From NCBI RefSeq assembly GCF_001815355.1, contig NZ_KV820375.1, positions 62,001 through 126,000 on the forward strand: DNA of 64,000 bases, read 5' to 3'. Shown piece by piece: positions 26,625-36,614 of this stretch (the first letter of the stretch is position 1; each line of letters begins with the position of its first letter). The DNA comes from Haemophilus sp. HMSC068C11. Its GTDB lineage: Bacteria > Pseudomonadota > Gammaproteobacteria > Enterobacterales > Pasteurellaceae. Below the pieces are notes generated by a model. That model was not told the DNA's origin and made no database searches. It saw nothing but the letters and a program-made list of their open reading frames with translations. Made by a program: the position numbers and the translations under genes.

Positions 26625-27839
26625 ATGAGATCTTTTCCGAAATCAGACAAATTAGAACACGTTTGCTACGATATTCGTGGACCGGTTCACAAAGAAGCTT
26701 TACGCCTAGAAGAAGAAGGCAATAAAATTTTAAAACTTAATATCGGCAACCCTGCCCCATTTGGTTTTGAAGCGCCAGATGAAATTTTAGTCGATGTCAT
26801 CCGCAACTTACCCTCTGCACAAGGTTATTGCGATTCCAAAGGGTTATATTCGGCACGTAAGGCTATCGTGCAATACTATCAATCGAAAGGTATTCATGAT
26901 GCGACAGTAAACGATGTGTACATCGGAAATGGTGTATCTGAATTGATTACCATGTCCATGCAAGCACTTCTCAATGATGGTGATGAAGTATTGGTCCCAA
27001 TGCCTGACTATCCATTATGGACCGCGGCTGTGACGTTAGCGGGCGGAAAAGCAGTACATTATTTATGTGATGAAGAAGCGGGTTGGTTCCCTGCTATTGA
27101 TGATATTCGCGCGAAAGTCAATGCCAAAACCAAAGCTATCGTAGTAATCAACCCGAACAACCCGACAGGTGCGGTTTATAGCAAAGCGTTACTCGAAGAA
27201 ATTATCCAAGTTGCACGTGAAAATAATCTGATTATTTTTGCTGATGAAATTTATGACAAGATTCTCTACGACGGTGCTATCCACCATCATATTGCTGCTC
27301 TTGCACCAGATGTATTAACCATTACATTCAATGGTTTATCAAAAGCGTATCGTGTTGCGGGTTTCCGTCAAGGTTGGATGATTTTAAATGGGCCAAAACA
27401 ACATGCTAAAGGCTATATTGAAGGCTTGGATATGTTGGCGTCTATGCGTTTATGTGCAAACGTACCAATGCAACACGCCATTCAAACCGCATTAGGTGGC
27501 TATCAAAGTATTAATGAATTTGTTCAACCGGGCGGTCGTTTGCTGGAACAACGCAATAAAGCCTATGAGTTACTGACTCAAATCCCGGGTATTAGCTGCG
27601 TAAAACCAATGGGAGCGATGTATATGTTCCCGAAACTCGATATCCAAAAATTCAACATTCATAGTGATGAAAAATTTGTGCTCGATTTATTACGTAAAGA
27701 GAAAGTACTTCTCGTGCATGGTAAAGGCTTTAATTGGCATTCACCGGATCACTTCCGAGTGGTAACACTTCCTTATACCGGCCAATTAGAAGAGGCAATT
27801 GGCAAATTGGCACGATTCTTAGAGACTTATCGTCAATAA
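26625..27839 (+). CDS. alaA: Alanine-synthesising aminotransferase AlaA
   Basis: A 404-residue class I PLP aminotransferase, very close to E. coli AlaA (YfbQ): LEHVCYDIRGPVHKEALRLE near the start, LNIGNPAPFGFEAPDEILVD, INPNNPTGAVYSK (about 178-190) and the PLP lysine in TFNGLSKAYRVAGFRQGW (about 239-256). It converts glutamate plus pyruvate to alanine and 2-oxoglutarate. I choose the ATG at 26625 (AGGA 9 bases before it, and the family N-terminus) over the in-frame ATG at 26616, which lies next to that AGGA. A symmetrical terminator follows. Confidence 0.95.
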   Translation: MRSFPKSDKLEHVCYDIRGPVHKEALRLEEEGNKILKLNIGNPAPFGFEAPDEILVDVIRNLPSAQGYCDSKGLYSARKAIVQYYQSKGIHDATVNDVYIGNGVSELITMSMQALLNDGDEVLVPMPDYPLWTAAVTLAGGKAVHYLCDEEAGWFPAIDDIRAKVNAKTKAIVVINPNNPTGAVYSKALLEEIIQVARENNLIIFADEIYDKILYDGAIHHHIAALAPDVLTITFNGLSKAYRVAGFRQGWMILNGPKQHAKGYIEGLDMLASMRLCANVPMQHAIQTALGGYQSINEFVQPGGRLLEQRNKAYELLTQIPGISCVKPMGAMYMFPKLDIQKFNIHSDEKFVLDLLRKEKVLLVHGKGFNWHSPDHFRVVTLPYTGQLEEAIGKLARFLETYRQ

Positions 27840-27840
27840 T

Positions 27841-27873
27841 AAAAAAGAGCGGTTAATTAACCGCTCTTTTTTT
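27841..27873. terminator. Bidirectional terminator between alaA and the CdsA-like gene
   Basis: Perfect palindrome: AAAAAAGAGCGGTTAA (27841-27856) against TTAACCGCTCTTTTTT. T-runs flank both arms, and the two genes converge on it. Confidence 0.9.
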
Positions 27874-27889
27874 ATTTCATGATTTATAA

Positions 27890-28825
27890 CTATGCCCAGA
27901 AATAGCGCACCACATGGAAGAAAATAGGTGCGGAGAAACACAGTGAATCCATTCGGTCTAAAATCCCGCCATGGCCACTGATCATATTCCCCCAGTCTTT
28001 CACGCCCATACTGCGTTTCATTGCTGACATCACAAGTCCCCCTAAGAATCCCATTAAGCAAATTAACAGACTCATTAAAAAGGCTTGCCATGCATTAAAT
28101 GGTGTCATCCAATGAAGCAACATCCCTAATAAACTTGCGCTTAATACCCCACCAACAAACCCTTCTACCGTTTTAGATGGCGATAAGGTTGGCGCAATTT
28201 TGCGTTTACCGAAAAGTTTACCCCAAACGTATTGTAACACATCGCTAGACTGTACTACCAAGATTAAGAAGATCATTAATAAAAGATTTTTTCCTTCATA
28301 ACCAGAGATATCAAGGGTCAATAAAGCGGGGATATGTGAAATACAGAATACACTAATCATCAATGCCCACTGAATTTTCGTTGAACGATCTAAGAAATGC
28401 GCCGGATCGCCGAGTAATGCCGACAGAATAGGTAAAAATAAGAAGCCATATACGGGAATGAAAATGGTGAACATGCTAAACCAATCAATGGCGACTAAAA
28501 AATATTGCAATGGCAAGATCACATAAAAACAAGCGGCTAGCGCAAGATGATCGCCTCGACGAATATTCAATAGAGAAAGAAACTCACGCAATCCCATAAA
28601 TGAAATAATCAAAAAGAGCCCAATTACGCCATAAAAGCCCAATAAACTCGCAATAAAGATAATCCCAATCATCACCCACCAAGCATTGATGCGTGCATTC
28701 AGGTTATCAATAACGCTATTCGGTGTATCCACACCCGATCTGCGTTTTAAAATATATCCCACTGAGGAAGCAAAAATTAAAGCGATAAATAAACCACCGA
28801 AGAGTTGCCATATTTCTGTCATCAT
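27890..28825 (-). CDS. CdsA-like phosphatidate cytidylyltransferase paralogue (YnbB-like)
   Basis: A 311-residue integral membrane protein with about eight hydrophobic segments. The C-terminal CTP-transferase signature is recognisable: GKRKIAPTLSPSKTVEGFVGG (about 214-234; Ser-Pro-x-Lys-Thr core) and MKRSMGVKDWGNMISGHGGI LDRMDSL, split here, with the metal-binding Asp. It would form CDP-diacylglycerol from phosphatidate and CTP. Its gene neighbours, an acyltransferase and a CDP-alcohol phosphotransferase, suggest a dedicated set resembling E. coli ynbABC rather than the housekeeping cdsA, which is normally beside uppS. The start may be either of two adjacent ATGs (28825 or 28822). Confidence 0.85.
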   Translation of the reverse strand: MMTEIWQLFGGLFIALIFASSVGYILKRRSGVDTPNSVIDNLNARINAWWVMIGIIFIASLLGFYGVIGLFLIISFMGLREFLSLLNIRRGDHLALAACFYVILPLQYFLVAIDWFSMFTIFIPVYGFLFLPILSALLGDPAHFLDRSTKIQWALMISVFCISHIPALLTLDISGYEGKNLLLMIFLILVVQSSDVLQYVWGKLFGKRKIAPTLSPSKTVEGFVGGVLSASLLGMLLHWMTPFNAWQAFLMSLLICLMGFLGGLVMSAMKRSMGVKDWGNMISGHGGILDRMDSLCFSAPIFFHVVRYFWA

Positions 28826-28831
28826 TTGCTC

Positions 28832-29464
28832 CTAAGATTTGCCTTTTTCACTGACGTTTAAACTTAATAATGCCGATTGAGCACGTGTCAGAAACACCTC
28901 TTTAGTTTCATCTGTCCCAATCTTTAATGGCTCGCCCACATAAAGATCACATAACAATGGTATCGGTAAAATAAAGCCTTTTGGTAAAACATTATTCATA
29001 TTACTAATCCAAACGGGTACAAACTCACAATCAGAATTTTCTTTTGCTAAATAAAACAACCCACTTTTAAACGGCTGAAGTGGTAAATCATCATCCACCT
29101 TACGAGTTCCTTCAGGAAAAATAATCAGGGAGTCATTGACTAATGCTTCACTCATTTGTCGTATGGCAGCTTTTGGATCTTGGCTATTACGTTCAATCAG
29201 TAACATATTAAATACTTTATAGGCTAAAAAGCGACGAATTGCGCCTTTCGTCCAATAATCTTTGCCTGCAACAGGGCGAGTTTGTTTTCTTACTTCATAA
29301 GGCAATGAAATCCAAAGTAAGATAAAATCCCCATGACTATTATGATTGGCAAAATAGACACGATGCCCTTCTGAAGATTGTTCCGCAATTGCGGCTTGTG
29401 GTCGAACGCCTGTAATAAAAGAAGCAAAACGACACAATAAAAAATCGATTAATCTCGCAAACAT
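28832..29464 (-). CDS. PlsC-like 1-acyl-glycerol-3-phosphate acyltransferase family protein
   Basis: A 210-residue acyltransferase. The catalytic H-x4-D box is present as ANHNSHGDFIL (about 39-49), and the glycerophosphate-binding EGTR motif as FPEGTRKVDDDLPLQPFKSG (about 116-135). A PVWISNMN block follows. It is likely to acylate lysophosphatidate, giving the phosphatidate used by the CdsA-like enzyme next door. It lies 6 bases upstream of that gene and 11 bases after the CDP-alcohol transferase gene, all on one strand. The acyl donor and acceptor are not predictable. Confidence 0.87.
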   Translation of the reverse strand: MFARLIDFLLCRFASFITGVRPQAAIAEQSSEGHRVYFANHNSHGDFILLWISLPYEVRKQTRPVAGKDYWTKGAIRRFLAYKVFNMLLIERNSQDPKAAIRQMSEALVNDSLIIFPEGTRKVDDDLPLQPFKSGLFYLAKENSDCEFVPVWISNMNNVLPKGFILPIPLLCDLYVGEPLKIGTDETKEVFLTRAQSALLSLNVSEKGKS

Positions 29465-29475
29465 ATTTGCTCCTA

Positions 29476-30081
29476 TTATTCCGTCACTTCGGCTAAACCA
29501 TTTTTTACTCGCTTAATACAAGTCACAATGAGCAAGATAATGACGATATTGGCTACCCACCAGAAAAGTGAATGCAAGCTACCATTCACTGCATAAAGTA
29601 AACCGATCACACCAAATACGAATGCACGATCACTTTTACCCATTGGGCCATCATAGCGACGCGTTTTGCCTTGAACTTGCCCTAAAATGCCGCATAACTC
29701 ACTCAACGCGGCAAGCCAAATAATACATGAGATTTGAATACCATCAAAAGGCGCGACAAAAGCAAAAGGAAGGTAAAGTGCTGCATCAGAGACTACATCA
29801 GTAATTTCATTAAGATACCCCCCTAATCGACTTTTTTGATTGAATTCACGTGCTAACATGCCATCAACAGCATTCAGCGCCATACGCAAAAACAACCAAA
29901 TAGGAATAAGGAAGAAAAGAGTGGAAAATGTCGGGAATAGTGCGAGAACCACACCTAATAAAATTGAAAGTAAGCAAGCAATTAGCGTAACTTGATTTGC
30001 TGTTACGCCTTTTGCTGCTAATTGCCTAACTAAAGGCCGAAGTAAATTCTGAAATTTGGGTTTTAAGGCATAGATACTCAT
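29476..30081 (-). CDS. CDP-alcohol phosphatidyltransferase (YnbA-like)
   Basis: A 201-residue membrane protein with about six hydrophobic segments. The CDP-alcohol phosphotransferase motif reads NAVDGMLAREFNQKSRLGG, then YLNEITDVVSD (about 71-100). Compared with the canonical D-x2-D-G-x2-A-R...G-x3-D-x3-D, the first Asp is Asn and a Glu stands in the GYLNE position; my memory of E. coli YnbA suggests these are subfamily traits. The product phospholipid is unknown. It is first of the three-gene set, downstream of era on the same strand with a 77-base gap. Confidence 0.85.
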   Translation of the reverse strand: MSIYALKPKFQNLLRPLVRQLAAKGVTANQVTLIACLLSILLGVVLALFPTFSTLFFLIPIWLFLRMALNAVDGMLAREFNQKSRLGGYLNEITDVVSDAALYLPFAFVAPFDGIQISCIIWLAALSELCGILGQVQGKTRRYDGPMGKSDRAFVFGVIGLLYAVNGSLHSLFWWVANIVIILLIVTCIKRVKNGLAEVTE

Positions 30082-30158
30082 CTACCATCTCCTTGTTTTT
30101 ATTAGTAAACATAAAAATTTCGCTAATAATAGAATAGTATAGAGTATTACTCAAGTTT

Positions 30159-31073
30159 TTATTCATCCATATAACCTAGACTTCTTAAGGCGCGTTCATC
30201 GTCTGCCCAACCAGACTTCACTTTAACCCAAAGTTCAAGGTGTACTTTATTATCAAATAAGCGTTCCATATCAGCGCGAGCTTCCATACCAATGGTTTTA
30301 ATTTTTTGCCCTTGAGCCCCAATCACCATTTTCTTTTGACCTTCGCGCTCAACTAAAATCAAGCCATTGATTTCATAAGTACCACGCTCATTTACTTTAA
30401 ATTGTTCAATTTCAACTGTTACCGAATAAGGTAGCTCTTCCCCTGTGAAACGCATTAATTTTTCACGGATAATTTCTGACGCCATAAAGCGCTGTGAACG
30501 ATCCGTTACATAATCTTCAGGGAAGTGATGAACACCTTTACGTAATGATTGACGAACAATTTTCTCTAATTGATGGACATTATTACCTCGTTGCGCAGAT
30601 ATCGGCACAATATGAGCAAAGTTAAACTTACTGCCTAAATCTGTAATAAATGGCAATAAATCATCTTTATTCTTGATGTTATCAACTTTGTTGATGGCGA
30701 GTACGACAGGCGCCTTGGCATTACGTAATTTGTTTAACACCATTTCATCATCGGCATTCCAATGTGTACCATCCACAACAAAAATAATGAGATCCACATC
30801 CCCGATTGCCGAGCTTGCAGCACGGTTCATTAAACGATTAATCGTGCGTTTTTCTTCAATATGAAGTCCTGGCGTATCTACATAAATTTCTTGGTAGATG
30901 CCTTCCGTTTTAATTCCCACAATACGGTGACGCGTGGTTTGCGCCTTGCGGGAAGTAATCGAGATTTTTTGTCCCAAAATTTTATTTAACAGAGTAGATT
31001 TCCCTACATTTGGGCGACCTACGATAGCGATAAAGCCACAATAGGTCTCTTGTTCTTGATTTAATTCGGTCAT
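30159..31073 (-). CDS. era: GTPase Era
   Basis: A 304-residue ribosome-assembly GTPase that binds the 3' end of 16S rRNA. G1 GRPNVGKST (about 18-26), G2 region [13 protein letters not shown]3 DTPGLH (about 66-71), G4 NKVD (about 126-129) and G5 SAQ are all present. The C-terminal KH domain is [20 protein letters not shown] (about 258-277). It overlaps the rnc stop by four bases (ATGA), the standard lepA-lepB-rnc-era arrangement. The region is free of uptake sequences between 26518 and 31150. Confidence 0.98.
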   Translation of the reverse strand: MTELNQEQETYCGFIAIVGRPNVGKSTLLNKILGQKISITSRKAQTTRHRIVGIKTEGIYQEIYVDTPGLHIEEKRTINRLMNRAASSAIGDVDLIIFVVDGTHWNADDEMVLNKLRNAKAPVVLAINKVDNIKNKDDLLPFITDLGSKFNFAHIVPISAQRGNNVHQLEKIVRQSLRKGVHHFPEDYVTDRSQRFMASEIIREKLMRFTGEELPYSVTVEIEQFKVNERGTYEINGLILVEREGQKKMVIGAQGQKIKTIGMEARADMERLFDNKVHLELWVKVKSGWADDERALRSLGYMDE

Positions 31074-31753
31074 TTAATTTCCAATGTTTTTAAGATTTGT
31101 TCTGCGGCCGCTTGTTCTGCTTTACGGCGGCTAGAACCTTTCGCAATAAAAGTGCGGTCAATATTGGGTACATTTTTTACTGTACATTCTACGGTGAAGG
31201 TTTGGCAATGGGCTTCGCCTTCAATTTTGATTACTTCATAGGTTGGTAAGGCAAAATGCTTACCTTGTAAATACTCTTGCAAGCGCGTTTTGGCATCTTT
31301 TTGGTTATCACCCGGTTTAATTTCGGCGAGTAAAGTTTTATACCAGCTACGCACAATATCTGCTGCTTTATCAAAGCTTGAATCTAATGCCATTGCGCCA
31401 ATTACCGCTTCAACACAATCGGCCAAAATCGATTCACGACGAAAGCCCCCACTTTTCAATTCACCTGAACCTAAGGACATATAATCCCCAAGCTCAAAAT
31501 TGCGGGCAATCATCGCCAAGGTGGGCTCACGGACTAATGTGGCACGCATTCTGCTAAGTTCACCTTCATTACAACGAGGGAATTGATGATAAAGCGCATC
31601 AGCAATGACATAATTGAGAATCGAATCACCTAGAAATTCTAGGCGTTCATTATGTTGAGTGGAGGCACTGCGGTGTGTCAGTGCCAATTTTAAATTTTTT
31701 AGATCGGAAAATTGATAACCAATTTTTCGTTCTAGTCGATCTAAATGATTCAT
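31070..31753 (-). CDS. rnc: Ribonuclease III
   Basis: A 227-residue double-strand-specific RNase for rRNA processing and mRNA control. The RNase III signature [20 protein letters not shown] (about 36-55) with its catalytic carboxylates, [14 protein letters not shown] (about 112-125) and a C-terminal double-stranded-RNA-binding domain ([13 protein letters not shown] ... [14 protein letters not shown]) are all present. It starts 2 bases after lepB ends. An uptake sequence (31150-31158) encodes part of the dsRBD. Confidence 0.98.
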   Translation of the reverse strand: MNHLDRLERKIGYQFSDLKNLKLALTHRSASTQHNERLEFLGDSILNYVIADALYHQFPRCNEGELSRMRATLVREPTLAMIARNFELGDYMSLGSGELKSGGFRRESILADCVEAVIGAMALDSSFDKAADIVRSWYKTLLAEIKPGDNQKDAKTRLQEYLQGKHFALPTYEVIKIEGEAHCQTFTVECTVKNVPNIDRTFIAKGSSRRKAEQAAAEQILKTLEIK

Positions 31754-31754
31754 A

Positions 31755-32804
31755 TTAATTAATTTTTGTAAAGAAACGGTCTAAACGGAAGCCTGTAGGC
31801 CACTCATTTGGTTCTTTTTCTAAACTCATCCAAATATAAGTGGCTTTACCCACGATATTTTTTTCTGGTACAAATCCCCAAAAACGGCTGTCATCACTAT
31901 GATCACGGTTATCTCCCATCACAAAATATTGCCCTTCTGGCACAATCCATTCTGCAGTAGGTAAGCCTTCTTGTGGATAGAATTCAATCCCCGAATAACG
32001 GCGCATTGGCTCCACTAAAATACTATGTGTCACGTCACCGATTTCCAAATATTCCACTTGCGTTGGGAATGCTGGATTTGTGGGTTCTTGTTTATATTCA
32101 AACGCTTTAGTTTGGCAATCTATTTCGCAAGGTTTGCCATCTTTGCCATAAACCAATGTTAAAGCACTTTTTTCAACATCAAGGATAATGCGGTCTCCGC
32201 CTTTCCCTACAATACGTTTAATGTAATCTACACCAGACATATTGTTTTTAGATGTTAATGCAAGATTTTCAGCATAAGCGGCTCGCGTTGCCCCTAAGCT
32301 TGTACGAAGTAACGCTTGTTCCGGCGCTTTAAACACGATCACATCACCACGTTCTGGTTTATTACCTTCAATAATCGTATTTTGGAAAATGGGGTCTTTA
32401 ATACCATAAGTATATTTATTAACAACGAGGAAATCCCCTACGCGTAACGTCGCTTCCATTGATCCTGATGGAATTTGGAATGGTTCAAAAATAAATGAAC
32501 GCACAAGGAATACCACGGATAACACAGGGAAAAGCGAAGAAATAAATTCTGAGCCTTCTGAAATTGGCTCAATTTTCGCTTTTTCTTCGTCCGTTAATGC
32601 TTTGCCTGAACGTTGTTCTGCCCGTGCAATTTGACGACGACGTCTCGGCATCACGGCAAAGCGGTGATAACACCATAAAATGCCGGAAAGTGCGGTTAAA
32701 ATCAGCAATAAAATACTGAATGTGTTAGGCAGTTGGAAATAATCTAACGCTTTCCAACCAGCAAAGCCTACGGCTAACAACAGAATAAAAAATACATTCG
32801 ACAT
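31755..32804 (-). CDS. lepB: Signal peptidase I
   Basis: A 349-residue inner-membrane serine peptidase that cleaves Sec and Tat signal peptides. Hydrophobic segments at about 4-20 and 28-45 and one near 91-105 ([13 protein letters not shown]) precede the catalytic domain. The nucleophile Ser is in [20 protein letters not shown] (about 112-131) and the general-base Lys in [13 protein letters not shown] (about 193-205); the late box is [20 protein letters not shown]. It cuts the exported proteins seen here (NrfA, NrfB, PBP5). It lies between lepA and rnc. Confidence 0.97.
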   Translation of the reverse strand: MSNVFFILLLAVGFAGWKALDYFQLPNTFSILLLILTALSGILWCYHRFAVMPRRRRQIARAEQRSGKALTDEEKAKIEPISEGSEFISSLFPVLSVVFLVRSFIFEPFQIPSGSMEATLRVGDFLVVNKYTYGIKDPIFQNTIIEGNKPERGDVIVFKAPEQALLRTSLGATRAAYAENLALTSKNNMSGVDYIKRIVGKGGDRIILDVEKSALTLVYGKDGKPCEIDCQTKAFEYKQEPTNPAFPTQVEYLEIGDVTHSILVEPMRRYSGIEFYPQEGLPTAEWIVPEGQYFVMGDNRDHSDDSRFWGFVPEKNIVGKATYIWMSLEKEPNEWPTGFRLDRFFTKIN

Positions 32805-32816
32805 TGCTCTACTTTC

Positions 32817-34613
32817 CTATTTATCTTTACCAACATGTAAGATCGCTAAAAACGCTTCTTGCGGTACTTCCACGTTACCTAAAGATTTCATTCGTTTTTT
32901 ACCTTCTTTCTGTTTCTGTAAGAGTTTTTTCTTACGGCTCACGTCACCACCATAACATTTTGCTAATACGTTTTTACGCAATTGTTTTACCGTTGAACGC
33001 GCAATAATGTGGTTGCCAATCGCGGCTTGGATCGCGATATCAAATTGTTGACGTGGAATCAGTTCACGCATTTTTTCAACTAATTCACGACCACGATAAG
33101 GGGCATTATCCTTATGAACAATTAATGCTAACGCATCAACACGATCACCATTGATCATGATATCCACGCGCACCATGTCTGCTGCTTGGAAACGTTTGAA
33201 ACCATAATCCAAAGACGCATAACCACGTGATGTTGATTTCAAGCGGTCAAAGAAATCTAAGACTACTTCGCCCATTGGAATTTCATAGGTTAACGCAATT
33301 TGGTTACCGTGATACACCATATTGGTTTGTACACCACGTTTTTCCACACAAAGGGTGATGACATTTCCTAAGAATTCTTGTGGCACGAGCATATTACACT
33401 CTGCAATTGGCTCACGAATTTCCGCAATATTATTTAATGGTGGCAGTTTTGATGGACTATCCACATAAACCACTTCACCATTGGTCATTTCAACTTCATA
33501 AATTACAGTTGGTGCTGTGGTAATCAAATCAAGATCATATTCACGTTCTAAACGCTCTTGAATGATCTCCATGTGTAAAAGCCCCAAGAAGCCACAACGG
33601 AAACCAAAACCTAAAGCCGTTGAGTTTTCAGGCTCATAGAACAGCGATGCATCGTTTAAGCTTAATTTTCCTAGCGCATCACGGAAAGCCTCATAATCGT
33701 CAGAGCTAACAGGGAATAAACCAGCATAAACCTGCGGTTTTACTTTCTTAAAACCTGGCAATACATGGCTTGCTGGATTGTGTTGATGCGTTAAGGTATC
33801 CCCTACTGGTGCCCCTAAAATATCTTTAATCGCACAAACAACCCAACCTACTTCGCCGGTATTTAATACAGTCGTATCCACTTGTTTTGGCGTGAAAATA
33901 CCTAGACGATCGACGTTGTAAGCTTGCCCGGTGGACATTACTTTGATTTTGTCACCTTTACGCAACACACCATTCTTAATACGAACCAATGACACCACAC
34001 CTAAATAGTTATCGAACCAAGAGTCAATAATCAAGGCTTGTAACGGTGCATCAGGATCACCTTCTGGCGCAGGAATTTTCGCAACAATTTCTTCTAATAC
34101 ATCTTCAATACCCACACCGGTTTTCGCCGAACAACGTACCGCTTCCATCGCATCAATACCAACGATATCTTCAATTTCTTCTGCAACACGTTCAGGATCT
34201 GCGGCCGGTAAATCGATTTTGTTTAAGATCGGTACCACTTCTAAATCCATTTCAATGGCGGTATAACAGTTCGCCAGGGTTTGAGCTTCTACGCCTTGTC
34301 CTGCATCCACAACTAACAATGCCCCTTCACAAGCCGCAAGAGAACGAGATACTTCATAAGAGAAGTCCACGTGTCCTGGCGTATCGATAAAGTTTAATTG
34401 GTAAGTTTCACCGTCCTTCGCTTGATAATTTAAGGTTACACTTTGCGCTTTAATGGTAATACCGCGCTCACGCTCAAGATCCATGGAATCCAATACCTGC
34501 GCTTCCATTTCACGATCTGAAAGACCGCCACAGGTCTGAATTAATCGGTCAGAAAGGGTCGATTTACCGTGGTCAATATGGGCAATAATAGAAAAGTTGC
34601 GAATATTCTTCAT
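32817..34613 (-). CDS. lepA: Elongation factor 4 (LepA, back-translocase)
   Basis: A 598-residue translational GTPase. The start is the ATG at 34613, giving the conserved N-terminus [20 protein letters not shown]; the frame extends to 34640, but those nine residues are not in the family. G motifs: AHIDHGKST (about 10-18), [13 protein letters not shown] (about 76-83), NKIDLP (about 130-135). The LepA-specific C-terminal domain ends [20 protein letters not shown]. It is the first gene of lepA-lepB-rnc-era. Confidence 0.98.
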   Translation of the reverse strand: MKNIRNFSIIAHIDHGKSTLSDRLIQTCGGLSDREMEAQVLDSMDLERERGITIKAQSVTLNYQAKDGETYQLNFIDTPGHVDFSYEVSRSLAACEGALLVVDAGQGVEAQTLANCYTAIEMDLEVVPILNKIDLPAADPERVAEEIEDIVGIDAMEAVRCSAKTGVGIEDVLEEIVAKIPAPEGDPDAPLQALIIDSWFDNYLGVVSLVRIKNGVLRKGDKIKVMSTGQAYNVDRLGIFTPKQVDTTVLNTGEVGWVVCAIKDILGAPVGDTLTHQHNPASHVLPGFKKVKPQVYAGLFPVSSDDYEAFRDALGKLSLNDASLFYEPENSTALGFGFRCGFLGLLHMEIIQERLEREYDLDLITTAPTVIYEVEMTNGEVVYVDSPSKLPPLNNIAEIREPIAECNMLVPQEFLGNVITLCVEKRGVQTNMVYHGNQIALTYEIPMGEVVLDFFDRLKSTSRGYASLDYGFKRFQAADMVRVDIMINGDRVDALALIVHKDNAPYRGRELVEKMRELIPRQQFDIAIQAAIGNHIIARSTVKQLRKNVLAKCYGGDVSRKKKLLQKQKEGKKRMKSLGNVEVPQEAFLAILHVGKDK

Positions 34614-34736
34614 AAATAGATTAGTTTTCTCAAAAATCATTAAATTTAACTGGCGGATTGTACCTGAAAAGCGTGGAAATCGCTAGGGATGAAAGGGAAA
34701 AGTGCGGTCAAATTTTCAAACCTTTTAGATAAAACA

Positions 34737-34768
34737 AAACCCCGAATTACTTCGGGGTTTCTTTTTTC
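34737..34768. terminator. Terminator downstream of grcA
   Basis: Perfect 10-bp stem AAACCCCGAA (34737-34746) / TTCGGGGTTT (34751-34760), loop TTAC. grcA ends at 34782 on the minus strand, so this is its terminator; it may also block read-through in the other direction. An uptake sequence (34700-34708) lies beyond. Confidence 0.85.
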
Positions 34769-34781
34769 ATTCAAACTGAAA

Positions 34782-35165
34782 TTATAGGCTTTCCGTGAAA
34801 GTACGAGTAATAACGTCGCGTTGTTGTTCTGGTGTTAAAGAGTTGAAACGTACTGCGTAACCAGAAACACGGATAGTTAATTGCGGGTATTTATCCGGGT
34901 TGTTTACTGCATCTTCTAACGTTTCACGACGTAATACGTTTACGTTTAAGTGTTGACCACCTTCAACTTTAACTGTTGGTGCTACGTTTACCGGTAATTC
35001 ACGGTATTCGATTTGGCCTAATTCGCTCACTGCTACTACTTGGTCTTCTGCAAATTCAGCTTTTGCACATAAACAACGAGCTTCGTTTTTTTCGCTGTCT
35101 AATAACCAGAATGAGTTTAAAAGATTGTCATTTGCTGCTTGAGTAATTTGAATACCTTTGATCAT
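34782..35165 (-). CDS. grcA: Autonomous glycyl radical cofactor GrcA (YfiD)
   Basis: A 127-residue protein equal in length to E. coli GrcA. The C-terminal 60 residues copy the glycyl-radical domain of pyruvate formate-lyase, with the radical Gly in [20 protein letters not shown] (about 99-118). It replaces the damaged C-terminus of PflB after oxygen exposure. AGGAGG lies just before the ATG. A promoter-side FNR-like site (35288-35301) fits the anaerobic and microaerobic induction known for yfiD. It is a monocistronic unit with its own terminator. Confidence 0.96.
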   Translation of the reverse strand: MIKGIQITQAANDNLLNSFWLLDSEKNEARCLCAKAEFAEDQVVAVSELGQIEYRELPVNVAPTVKVEGGQHLNVNVLRRETLEDAVNNPDKYPQLTIRVSGYAVRFNSLTPEQQRDVITRTFTESL

Positions 35166-35287
35166 AAAGTGCCTCCTAATTTGGCGGTTGTATATTTATT
35201 AAACTGTGCAAATTTTATCAAACTATTTGAAGAATTCAATTAATTTTGACCTAAAACAGGTTCTTTTTTCTGACTAATTTTTAAAAA

Positions 35288-35301
35288 TTGATCTAGATTA
35301 A
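35288..35301 (-). promoter_or_regulatory. FNR-type site upstream of grcA
   Basis: TTGAT-CTAG-ATTAA matches TTGATNNNNATCAA at 9 of 10 positions. Its centre is about 129 bases before the grcA ATG and about 136 before ung, so it serves grcA more plausibly. E. coli yfiD has two FNR sites; I see only one good match here. Confidence 0.6.
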
Positions 35302-35392
35302 AGTTTCAGCCACAGCAAGGCCTCAATACATCCTCGCTCTTAACAAAATATTAACACAACTCTCAGATAAAGCCTTTCTAAGCAATTTCATT

Positions 35393-35398
35393 TATAAT
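35393..35398 (+). promoter_or_regulatory. Putative -10 element of ung
   Basis: A perfect TATAAT 33 bases before the ung ATG, giving a leader of about 25 bases. No good -35 element is seen at the right distance. Confidence 0.45.
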
Positions 35399-35430
35399 GT
35401 GCTCAAGCTTATCCAATAAGGAAATACAGA

Positions 35431-36090
35431 ATGAAAACCTGGACAGATGTTATCGGTCAAGAGAAAGAAAAACCTTACTTTAAACACATTCTACAACAAG
35501 TCCATCAAGAGCGACTCGCGGGGAAAACCATTTACCCACCGCAAGACGAAGTGTTTAATGCCTTTAAATATACGGCATTTGATGAGGTAAAAGTCGTCAT
35601 TTTAGGACAGGATCCCTATCATGGCCCAAATCAAGCGCACGGTTTAGCTTTTTCGGTGAAACCTGAGGTTGCAATTCCCCCTTCTCTACTGAATATGTAC
35701 AAAGAATTGGCTAACGACATTCCAGGTTTTAAAATGCCAAATCATGGCTACTTAGTGAAATGGGCAGAGCAAGGTGTACTGCTGCTTAACACCGTGCTGA
35801 CCGTAGAACGTGGCATGGCTCATTCACACGCTAAATTTGGTTGGGAAGTTTTTACAGATCAAGTGATTGCAGCACTTAATGAACATCGTGAAAAAGTCGT
35901 ATTTTTACTTTGGGGAAGTCATGCGCAGAAAAAAGGGCAATTTATTGATCGCAATCGTCATTATGTTTTAACCGCACCGCACCCTTCTCCACTTTCGGCA
36001 CATCGTGGTTTTCTAGGATGTCATCATTTTTCTAAAACTAACGAATATTTAAAACAAAATGGTTTAAGTGAAATTGATTGGCAAGTTTAA
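35431..36090 (+). CDS. ung: Uracil-DNA glycosylase
   Basis: A 219-residue family 1 UDG that removes uracil from DNA. The water-activating loop [18 protein letters not shown] (about 61-78) and the Leu-intercalation loop [11 protein letters not shown] (about 187-197) are intact, as is [22 protein letters not shown] precedes the ATG. It works in the same cellular task as Dut, also in this window. Its TAA overlaps the TAA of the convergent tadA by two bases, leaving no room for an intergenic terminator. Confidence 0.98.
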   Translation: MKTWTDVIGQEKEKPYFKHILQQVHQERLAGKTIYPPQDEVFNAFKYTAFDEVKVVILGQDPYHGPNQAHGLAFSVKPEVAIPPSLLNMYKELANDIPGFKMPNHGYLVKWAEQGVLLLNTVLTVERGMAHSHAKFGWEVFTDQVIAALNEHREKVVFLLWGSHAQKKGQFIDRNRHYVLTAPHPSPLSAHRGFLGCHHFSKTNEYLKQNGLSEIDWQV

Positions 36091-36605
36091 GATTGCGACT
36101 CAACATCAAGCGGGAGACTCTTTTCCCGCTTTTCTTCTTTTTTCTGCTCTCGTCTTTTTTTGAAAAAATCACTCAATTTCTGACCGCACTTTTCTGCGAG
36201 CACGCCAGACGTAATTTCTAACGTATGATTCATTTTATAATCATCAAAGAAATGAAAGCGAGAACCTACTGCCCCGGTTTTATAATCTGATGCACCGAAG
36301 ACTAATCGTTTAATACGGCTATGTAAAATCGCGCCGGCACACATCGTACAAGGTTCTAGTGTGACATAGAGTGTGGTATTGAGTAGACGATAATTTTGAA
36401 TATTTTGCGCTGCGTTACGCAATGCGACAATTTCAGCGTGAGCGGTTGGATCATTTTCAATGATAGATAAATTCCAGCCTTCACCGAGAATATTTCCTTC
36501 ATCATCCACCAACACTGCCCCGACAGGAATCTCACCGAGCGCTTCTGCACGATCGGCAAGCATCAGAGCGTGTTGCATAAATTTCTCATCTAAATCTGAC
36601 CGCAC
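36087..36605 (-). CDS. tadA: tRNA-specific adenosine deaminase TadA
   Basis: A 172-residue zinc deaminase making inosine at the wobble base of tRNA-Arg(ACG). The zinc site is [10 protein letters not shown] (His and catalytic Glu, about 55-64) with PCTMCAGAI (about 85-93). The frame opens at a GTG (36605) inside an uptake sequence; the alternative is the ATG at 36578. The segment [16 protein letters not shown] aligns with the start of the E. coli protein (HEYWMRHAL), which favours the GTG, but the ribosome site is weak for both. A basic tail rich in Lys and Glu follows the domain. Confidence 0.93.
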   Translation of the reverse strand: MRSDLDEKFMQHALMLADRAEALGEIPVGAVLVDDEGNILGEGWNLSIIENDPTAHAEIVALRNAAQNIQNYRLLNTTLYVTLEPCTMCAGAILHSRIKRLVFGASDYKTGAVGSRFHFFDDYKMNHTLEITSGVLAEKCGQKLSDFFKKRREQKKEEKREKSLPLDVESQS

Positions 36606-36614
36606 TTTGAATGC

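Noticed and set aside
34046-34390. A 114-codon plus-strand frame within lepA
   Set aside because: Antisense to a highly conserved gene, with no start context and no similarity that I recognise.
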